Made by a program: the position numbers and the translations under genes
Notes under the pieces: model-generated
Told to the model about the DNA's origin: nothing
The model's database searches: none
What the model saw: only the letters and a program-made list of their open reading frames with translations
DNA from: Schoenoplectus triqueter
Lineage: Eukaryota > Streptophyta > Magnoliopsida > Poales > Cyperaceae
NCBI GenBank assembly: GCA_964058805.1
Contig: CAXKVV010000768.1
Location: 1 to 15,000 of the forward strand
Reading direction: 5' to 3'
DNA length: 15,000 nucleotides
In this document: positions 1-9,300 of the stretch, piece after piece
Layout: each line of letters starts with the position of its first letter
How positions within the stretch are numbered: the stretch's first letter is position 1

Positions 1-207
1 ATTTACTGAAATACTACATGAAAATTTCCCATTTTTGAGAAAACTATGGATAACAGTCGGGACTACTAGATCCTTCTTATTTCTTGATGTTATTATTTTG
101 TATTGATTCCGTGCCTGGGAAGGTCCAATATCGACATGTACTTGCTGACATGCCATGTTCACTATACGTTCTATGTTTTTTTATTTAGCAAAATCTTTTT
201 CATCTAG
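1..207 (+). other. Intron (3' part), upstream exon outside window
   Basis: AT-rich sequence ending in an acceptor (catctag) directly before the first visible exon. I see no coding similarity to the myosin segment expected upstream, so that exon lies before the window. Confidence 0.8.
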
Positions 208-344
208 GATGCAATATTTCGTGCGGTGGCTGCAATTCTTCACTTAGGCAATGTGAAGTTCACTGACGGGGAAGAAAATGATTCCTCTGTACCAAGAGAT
301 GAGAAATCCTGGTTCCATCTCAATACAGCAGCTGAACTTTTTAT
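208..344 (+). CDS. Myosin XI exon: motor, AAILHLGN block
   Basis: Starts in phase 0 with [18 protein letters not shown], a conserved myosin motor helix, and runs to ELF plus two bases of a Met codon. The donor is gtaagc at 345. The stretch [10 protein letters not shown] is the variable loop that follows in class XI motors. Confidence 0.93.
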
Positions 345-3300
345 GTAAGCCTGTTCCATATCATAACAATATGTATTTATAATTTTCAATATCCCGTCTT
401 TTGCACATAGCATTTCAATACTCTGATTTTAGTAACAATCTGGTCAAGTCTGGTGCACTAAATAACTAGGTCCTTGGACCCATTCTGTGACGTGTTGAAC
501 ACCCAAATTGGAGCAGTACCTGGTATCTTAATATTTGTGGTCTAACTTTTATTTTGTTTGTTTATATTAGGTGTGACATGAAAGAACTTGAAAGCTCCTT
601 ATGTAAGCGTGTTATTGTAACCCGCGGAGAAAAGATCACAAAAAATCTAGATCCAAAAGCTGCAGCTTTAAGTAGGGATGGACTAGCAAAAACTGTCTAC
701 TCACGCTTGTTTGATTGGTTAGTGTTTATTTATTGCAAGTATTATTTGTCTGTGGTGCTATTCAAAGGGATGAAGTTATATGTATCCTTTTACAAATCAT
801 AAAAATTACATATTGCATGATTCCATAAAACAATAAAACACTTAGATGACTCTCTCTCTCTATATAAGTTGGGTGAAAAGAGAAGCTTATTTGTGAGCCT
901 TTTGCAAAGAAATTGGTAGTGACTGGATATAGGTACTTCTTTTGAGTTTTAAAAAAGATCCATGAGAAGTTTATCATTGAAACATGGTGCACATGATATA
1001 TTCTAGAATAGCAGGGTATAACATACTTGTTTAATTTATAATGTTATAAGCAATAGCAACTTATTGGTAATTTAGTAGTTGATACATTCTTTTTTTTTTT
1101 TTGAATGGCAGGCTTGTGAATAAGATAAATGAATCATTAGGTCAAGATCCCAATTCAAAGTATCTGATTGGAGTTTTGGACATATATGGCTTTGAAAGTT
1201 TCAAGACAAACAGGTGCTTAGCTGGTACGCCTTTTATAGCATTTGTCATTGTTGTGCCATGTCTCACTCAGAGCTTTTCCATCACCCACGACCAAAAATA
1301 AAAAAAGAAAAAGGAAAAAGGAAATGAAACCTACCAGGAAAAAGAAATGTTTAACAAAGATAAGTGGCTTATGAGCATATCTGTATAAGTAACTTTTTGG
1401 AAATCTAATGTGGGAACACTAATAATTTTTCTTATGGCATAATAGTTATTTGGTCTCTATAACCTCGTTCTCATTTTGAATTTTCTAACATACTTTTGTT
1501 GGTGCAGCTTTGAGCAATTTTGTATCAACCTAACAAATGAAAAGCTTCAGCAGCACTTTAACCAGGTCTGGCTTGAAAACGTTACGAGTCAGTTTGCATT
1601 TCCATACAATTGGATAGGTTGGATTATCCTAATAATTTTTGAAGTAATATATGTCGTCCTTTTATTATTAATGTGAGAAGAAAATAGAAACTGTTGGTGC
1701 TTTATCAAATAATATACAAAAGAAACTTAGATTTTCCATAATTTAATGAACAGCATGTCTTCAAGATGGAACAAGAAGAATATACAAAAGAAAAAATTGA
1801 CTGGAGCTATATTGAATTTATTGATAATCAAGATATTCTGGATCTCATAGAGAAGGTATACTGTCGGTATTTTATCAAATAATATATGCACAAAAGTTTG
1901 ATTATATGAAATTATTCCTTGAATTGAAATGTTATGCAGAAACCAGGTGGAATCATTGCTCTTCTGGATGAAACCTGGTATGTGTTATAGTATTGCTTTC
2001 TTTCAAGTTTCCTGATTAATTTATACTGCATCTAATGTTTGATTTTATATTTCTCTTCTTCTTTTCCAGCATGTTGCCAAGAGCTAATCATGAAACTTTA
2101 GCTGAGAAGCTATATCAAAATTTCACAAAGAACCCACATTTCTCAAAGCCAAAGTTGTCTCGATCTGACTTCACAATACATCATTATGCTGGTGATGTAA
2201 GTAACATTTTAGATGATCTATACGCCATTTGTAATTACAAACAGCACATCAACAAAGATACTGAATAACTTCTTATTTTTTGCCTATTTTTTTTTCATTC
2301 TTGTCTCTTTCTTCTTTTTCCTCTGTGGGTGTTGAGGGGGTCTTCTAAAGCTTTAATTGAGCATTATTGGTGCTTATCCAAAATTTCAATTTGAGCCCTG
2401 TAAACTCCCAAGGAAAAAGGTTATGGAAAGTCAAAGAAATTGATACTGACATTTGGTGGTGCACTGTTACCGGGTACTGTGCCAGACCTGGTTATGAAAG
2501 GTATTATTGTTAGGCATTGTTCTTTTACTTTGGCTAGAATTCTGCTTAAGAACTGACTAAATTGGCAGTTTGTTTGGTTTTCAATATAAACTAGGGTTTT
2601 TGGCTATTGAACAAAATGTCTGTACATATAAAATTTCATTTCTTTGTTTTGTCAGGTGACATATCAGACAGATCTATTTTTGGATAAAAACAAAGATTTT
2701 GTTGTTCCAGAACATCAAGCCTTGTTAGGCGCCTCAAACTGTACCTTCATTGCAAGCCTTTTTCCACCTGAAGACACATCCAAACCCTCCAAATTTTCAT
2801 CTATTGGTACCAGGTTTAAGGTACTTGTTAGCTTTGAAGGTTTGATTAATTTGAATTCATCGGTAAACTGAGTACATATACACTAACTCATTACAATTTA
2901 GTCCCTACAACTATTCTAATCACACTTTTAACTAATATTCAACACTCCCTCTCAAGATGATGCATATATATTTATCATGCTCATCTTGCCTATTACATTG
3001 GAGAAGTCGGTGATACTCAACCCCTTTGTGAAGACATCCGTAATTTGCTCCTTAGTCCCAACAAAAAGCATACACACAATACCTTCGTCAAGCTTGTCTT
3101 TAATGAAGTGTCGGTCAATCTCCACATGTTTAGTTCTATCATGTTGTACTGGATTATTTGCTATGTTTATAGCCGTCTTGTTGTCACAATACAACATGAT
3201 GGGTTTATCTTCAAATAACCCTAACTCGAGTAGCAATCTTCGTAGCCACAACCCTTCACTCACACCATGGGCCACGGCTCTATACTCGGCCTCGGCCGTA

Positions 3301-6300
3301 GACCTTGCCACCACATTTTGTTTCTTGCTTCTCCAAGAAACTAGATTACCTCCCACAAACGCACAATAACCAGAAGTGAATTTTCTATCATCGAGATACC
3401 CAACCCAATCGGCATCGGTATAGACTTCGATCCTCCTATGCCCTTTTTTACTGAAGAGCACACCTTTTCCAGGATAACCCTTGAGATACCTCAGGATTTG
3501 ATACACAGCTTCCTGGTGTGATACTCTAGGATCATGCATATATCTGCTTACCACACTCACAGCGTAGGAGATGTCAGGTCTAGTGTGAGCCAGGTAAATT
3601 AGCTTGCCTACCAAGCGTTGATATTGCCCTTTCTCCACTTGATCGCCAATTCCTTCACTCAATTTGTGGTTGGGATCTATGGGTGTGCTGACGGGTCTAC
3701 ACCCCAACATCCCAGTGTCACTTAGTAGATCTAGAACATACTTTTGTTGTGATAGAACTACTCCTTCTTTTGACCGAGCAACCTCAATGCCGAGGAAGTA
3801 GCGCAATTCACCTAGATCTTTCATTTCAAATTCCTTGGCTAGACTAGTCTTGAGCCTCTTCATCTCCACGGAATCGTTACCTGTCAACACTATATCATCC
3901 ACATACACAACCAGAATGCAAATTTTCTCTCCTTTCCTTTGGATGAACATAGTGTGATTGGCGTTGCTTTGCTGATAGCCAAGCTTTTTCATTGCCATGG
4001 AGAATCAATCAAACCAGGCTCGCGGTGACTGCTTCAACCCATACAGGGAGCGCTTCAACCGGCACACTTTGCCCTTTAGTTGTTCATTTTAAAAACCCGG
4101 TGGGATCTCCATATACACCTCTTCTTTTAGGTCCCCATGAAGAAAGACATTTTTTACGTCCAACTGGCACAAGTCCCACCCAGAGTTCACTGCACACGAG
4201 ATAAGTGTTCAGACAATATTCATTTTTGCAACAGGAGCAAAGGTTTCTTCATAATCTACTCCATATGTCTGTGTGTAGCCCTTAGCCACCAACATTGCCT
4301 TGAATTTGTCCACCTTTCCTTTGGGGGTATGTTTTATTGAGTATACCCACTTGCATCCTACAATATTCTTTCCTGACGGTCTCGGGACCATATCCCACGT
4401 GTCATTCTTGACTAATGCTCTCATTTCCTCGAACATAGCATTTTTCCACCTCGGGTCCTGCATTGCTTCTCTCCACTCACATGGAGCAGAATTAGAATGT
4501 AAATATGTCATAAATGCTTTGCACGCAGGTGGTAATGTCTTAAATGACACATAGTGGGAGATAGGGTGAGATGTTGATGCACATTTCCCTTGTTCCAACA
4601 CAGTTGATCGAACCCCTTTGCGCACAGCAATAGGAAGATCGAGATCAGAGAGAAGAGTACCTGAGGGTAACTCTAAGTTACCTGGAGTTTGTGTTGTGGG
4701 AGAACCGTCGACAGGTACGAGCAATTGGTGTTGATTTTGGACAGGCAATTGCTCAGCATTTTCATGACGAGGTTTTCGAGTGTAAACTTTATGGATTTGT
4801 CTGGTCGGAGGTGGGAGGTTCTGATCCATGCTTGAATCCAAACGAGAATTTGAACTTGTACTTGGACTCACGTCCATAGTGTCACTTAAGTTCATAGTAT
4901 CTTCTATACCCTCTTCCAATGCCACCACCACATTCTCTCCCTCTCGGCCAATCCGGCCCGAGGGAAGAGTGACGACTACCTCAAGAGTGTCCTGAAATGT
5001 CACAGGGGATATATTAGACTGTGCATTTGAGAGTACAAAGTATGGTTATGTTTTTCTAAACGTCACATCTAAGCTTTCAAACATTCTTTTCTTCACGGGA
5101 TCATAACACTTATACCCTTTTTTCCCACTTGAATATCCAACAAACATACATTTGTGGGACTTTACATCAAGTTTACTAATACCTGGACTTGTATTATGAA
5201 CAAAACACGCACATCCAAACTTCTTGGGAGATACCTTAAATGAGGTATTACCTGTGAGCATCTCAAGCGGTGTACTGAAGTCCACAGTTCTTAATGGCAT
5301 TCTGTTGATTAAATATGTAGCAGTCCGTACTGCTTCTCCCCAAAGATATTTCAGGACATTCATGGCAAATAGGAGACACCTTGTCACCTCCAGAATGTGT
5401 CTATTCTTCCTTTCCGCAACACCATTCTGTTCGGGTGTACTTACACATATAGTTTGATGTACAATACCATTATCTCGTAAGAAGCAGTGCATTGCCCTGT
5501 TGGTGTACTCTGTGCCATTGTCTGAACGTAACACCTTTATTTTTTTCTCAAATTGCGTTTCCACCATCTTGTGAAAACCTTTGAAACACTCCAGGACTTC
5601 ATCCTTACTCCTCAACAAGTATAACCAAGTCATCCGGCTGTGACAATCAATAAAAGTGACGAACCACCTTGAACCAGATAAAGAACTAATCCTCGAGGGC
5701 CCCCACACATCAGAATGAACAATATCAAAACACGAAGAACTCCTATTACCAAAGGAGGGATATGTTGTCCTTGTGTGCTTAGCGAACTCACAAGCATCAC
5801 ATACTAGTTTAGCCTTACTACACTTGGAGTACAATTTGGGGTACAACTTTCCAAGTACAGTAAACGGTATATGGCCTAAACGACAATGCAACAAGAGCAA
5901 CTCCAACTCTGGAGTTTCTGCCACGCAGGCTCTTTGATTCAAACTTTTCCCTCCTTGCTTGAGTCGGTATAAGCCTTCACTTCTCTTACCAATACCAATT
6001 ACCCTTCCTGTGTTCAACTCCTGCAACACAACATGAGTAGGAGACAATGAAACCACACAGTTAAGGTCATCTACCAATTAACTGACTGATAGGAGGTTAT
6101 TGGTGAAATTAGGAACATGCAAAACTGATGATAGTTGGAGTTCTGAAATACATGTTATATCCCCAACCCCCGCTATTGGACTTAGCGAGCCATCGGCTGT
6201 TTGTACCTTGTCTTTTCCAGACATAGGTTTATAGGTTTTGAACATTGTGGGGTGAGGAGTCATGTGCTTGGATGCTCCAGAATCTACAATCCAGGACATA

Positions 6301-9300
6301 TCAACGCTCGGCTCGGCTACTAGAGCTTTCATAATAGTGCCAATCGGCTTAACTACAATAGTGAGAAGAGAAGAAATATTGTAACCGTCAGCCCTAGATG
6401 AGGAAACAATCGGTGCAATGACACTAGCCGGAGTGATGGATGTAAGCCTGACTGCAAGCTGAATCTTCAATTGGGTCAACATGTCATCAGGGCTTGGACC
6501 CGACTGACTAGCAGTGTCAGCCATATGTGCCTGCTGGCATTTTGATCCCCTGCGATCCCTATCACGACCCTGACCTCTGATTGGTCTTCCGTGTAAGTCC
6601 CAACAAAACTCTCGAATGTGATTCTCTTTATGACAGTAATCACAAACTTTATGACTTTGAGATGAGATTGTATGTAGTTGGCTCAATTCTTCTGTCATTT
6701 TTCCTCTCTTGAACAAATAAATCTACTGTTTCGGTCCTAACGTCTGATCTTTGGTCTGAAGCTACTAAACACTCGCCAACAGAGGATCAATACCTTATTC
6801 TTCGGTCCGAATGGGATAGACAAGGGGAAGACTTCACAAATCACAACCCTCACAGACAGCTCGTGATTTCCTCTCTCTGTGTAGCTCTCAAATCACAGAG
6901 AGAAGCACCTCTAGACTGCGCGCGCAACACATGCGCTTCAGGAGAGAGGTTGCACACGCGACTGAGGTGGAACGTGCGGCACAGGTCGACTCCACAGAGA
7001 CTGCGCGACACACGCACTTCAGGAGAGAGGTCGCACACACGACTGAGGTGGAATGCGCGGCACAGACGCTTGGCAGAGACGCGGCACACTCGAGCTGCTA
7101 TTTCACTCGTGACTCACACAGGGAGGCACGCGATCTTCGCGACACACCAGAGCTTGGCAGAGCTCGCGCGACAGAAGCGCTCGCGACACACGCGACACGC
7201 GCGACAAAAGCGCTCGCGACACACGCGATGGACAGCGACGGCGACGGCGATGGACGGCGACGGCGATGGACAGCGACGGCGACACACGCGATGGACAGCG
7301 ACAAAAGCGCTCGCGACACACGCGATGAAAACACCTCACAGTCGCACACGCGACAGAGAACGGAGCGAAAGCTAATTGTCCCGCTCTGATACCATGTTAG
7401 CTTTGAAGGTTTGATTAACTTGAATTCATCGGTAAACTGAGTACATATACACTAATTTATTACAATTTAGTCCCTACAACTATTCTAATCACACTTTTAA
7501 CTAATATTCAACAGTACTATACTTTTGGAAGGACTATAATGACATCCTGGTATTGTTTATATTTCATTGGATTCATAGCAGCAGCAGACTCAGTAGGATG
7601 GTAAAAACAAGAAAGAGAAGGTGAAATGTCCAAAGAAAAAAGGATTAAGAAAAATACACTCGAGCTGTTCAATCAACACGAAAGATGTTATAACTGGGTC
7701 CTAAATTTTTTTTGAAATGATGAAACAGCTCTCTTGTGCATGCATTCTTGTAAGTTGACTAAAGTTCATTTGTATATATGTTTTTGATATAAACAGCAAC
7801 AACTGCAAAGCTTATTAGAGACTTTGAGCGTCACTGAGCCACATTATATTCGTTGTATCAAGCCGAACAATCTTCTTAAGCCTGCCATTTTTGAGAATAA
7901 AAATGTCATCCAGCAACTCAGATGTGGTGTAAGCACTTTTTTAAAATCCTCTTTTTTTTTGGGAGTGGTATGGTACCTTTGCAAAAGTAAAAAGGAAAAA
8001 TTTTCTGCTGGAATACAATGTTAAATCTCTGAATTGGACCATATTCTTCATTAGAACCAATATGGGACTCGGCATTTCTTTTGCATGCCAGTACTTACTG
8101 TTAAGAGACAAAATGTGCTACATAATCTTGATTTGAAATTCGAAAAACATTTAGCTTACACCTTTACACAAGAATTCATGTGAATCCATTACCATTCCAT
8201 AATTGAAAATGTGGAAGTACTTGCAGGCAGCTAGTATGTTTTAATATGGATGCTATTTTTCTTAAACAGGGAGTATTGGAGGCTATTAGGATTAGTTGTG
8301 CTGGTTTTCCAACCAGACGTACCTTTGACGAATTTATAGACCGTTTTGGTGTTTTAGCTCCTGAAGTATTAGGTGGAAGGTATAGAGTTTTACAATCAAC
8401 AACTAATGAGTTCCTTATTAATACCTTCTTGAGCTGCCACAAGTTTTAACCGTTGAATATTATTTCAGTTACGATGAAATTACTGCAGCGAAGAAGCTGC
8501 TTGAGAAAATACAACTTAATGGCTACCAGGTAATAAAGTTATTAGTTTCTGGTATGCAAGATTGGACTAGTTTTATACTGTATATACTAACGAATGCGAA
8601 AATCCTGAAGTGAAGCTAGAAATTTCAAAACACGAAGCACTCATATTGAAATATTACAACTTATCTAGGCACCGCACAGGGGTGTGTTGTAATATTTTCA
8701 AACTAATAATTTATCCCAATACTAAAACAGATGGTCAGCCGCAAGCGCACGACCTACCGCGTAATACTTAGGTATCGATCCCACAAAGACTAGTTTAAAT
8801 CATCAACATAAACAAGTTCCTTAAGCTAGACAATAAAAATCTGAAATTTTATCTAAACTAATCAAAATATAAACTAAAGATTATCTGAACGGAATTAAGA
8901 GTTTAATCAAGGGTAAAGAAAATTTAGGGCTTCGGCATCACTATTCACTTGTGCATTAATCATACTATTAATAGGTTTATTCTTAATTTAGTGAGGGTTA
9001 CCGTCTATTTTAATACTATTTTTCTGGTTAGGATTTAGTACCGTACACTAATTAAGGCTAATTCTAAACTGATCAAAGATTAATTGTTCACGGTTAAGTA
9101 CTTCCAATTAATTACTCTAAAAGTTCAGAAAATCCCATATAGCCTAAATTTCACGGTTAAGTTCTTCATCTAAGTCTAAATATCGATTTTGGGTCTGAGT
9201 ACTGTTAGATTTGAATTAGAAATCTAATCAATTCTCTCAAATAATGTGTTGTTCTAAGGTTTATTTGCAATTCACGAATCTACGCAACTTAGGGTTTCTA

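Larger units (their letters stand above)
2952..6698 (-). pseudogene. Copia gag-pol polyprotein, five premature stops
   Basis: One reading frame runs from an ATG at 6698 to TGA at 2952-2954 with no frameshift, but it is interrupted by stops at 6078-6080 (TAA), 5046-5048 (TAA), 4209-4211 (TGA), 4089-4091 (TAA) and 4005-4007 (TGA). Domains in order are zinc knuckle, aspartic protease, integrase, reverse transcriptase and RNase H. Residues flanking each stop continue the family pattern, so these are point changes in a once-open frame. A stop lies in frame just upstream of 6698, and no Gag capsid region is recognisable before the zinc knuckle. Three of the five stops fall in the reverse transcriptase, so no active enzyme is expected. 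Confidence 0.95.
6717..7382 (-). other. GC-rich leader of the copia element with internal repeats
   Basis: About 665 bases between the primer-binding site and the polyprotein. It is strikingly rich in CG and in CGACACACGCG-like words, unlike the AT-rich surroundings. A tandem duplication with 81-bp spacing (copies 6936-6984 and 7017-7065) and a 30-bp perfect repeat (7201-7230 and 7298-7327) are visible, with GCGACGGCGATGGAC-like units between the latter. It occupies the place where Gag capsid coding would be expected, but I cannot recognise capsid residues in it. Confidence 0.75.
2826..7513 (-). mobile_element. Ty1/copia LTR retrotransposon, reverse orientation
   Basis: A 4688-bp element bounded by 119-bp direct LTRs (TG...CA) and flanked by the 5-bp duplication GTACT. 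Read on the minus strand it shows LTR, primer-binding site, GC-rich leader, zinc knuckle, protease, integrase, reverse transcriptase, RNase H, polypurine tract, LTR. Integrase before reverse transcriptase places it in Ty1/copia rather than Ty3/gypsy. The polyprotein frame carries five nonsense codons and the N-terminal capsid part of Gag is not visible, so it is non-autonomous. LTR identity of 116/119 suggests a recent insertion. The LTRs are short for a plant copia element. Confidence 0.97.
2821..7796 (+). other. Intron expanded by a copia insertion
   Basis: The 4976-base intron consists of five bases of original intron, the 4688-bp retrotransposon, then the duplicated five bases and the remaining 278 bases to the acceptor ataaacag. 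Without the insertion the intron would be 283 bases. The 283 bases after the element hold no further feature that I recognise. Confidence 0.93.

Noticed and set aside
1476..1676. Exon continuing past 1565 into FNQVWLENV
   Set aside because: The expected [10 protein letters not shown] continuation is found at 1754 behind a proper acceptor, and gtctgg at 1566 is the donor.
2977..3369. 130-codon open frame on the + strand
   Set aside because: It lies antisense to the reverse transcriptase and RNase H coding and has no family features of its own.
5224..5457. 77-codon + strand open frame
   Set aside because: Shadow of the integrase coding on the other strand.
6850..7389. Overlapping open frames on both strands (Arg/His/Thr-rich and Ser/Val-rich)
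   Set aside because: They follow from the CG-rich repeat leader of the retrotransposon, where few stops occur by composition. No known domain, and the repeats read in several frames.
7824..8024. Coding continuing past 7928
   Set aside because: The family sequence resumes with GVLEAIR at 8270; 7929 onwards is a gtaagc donor and intron.
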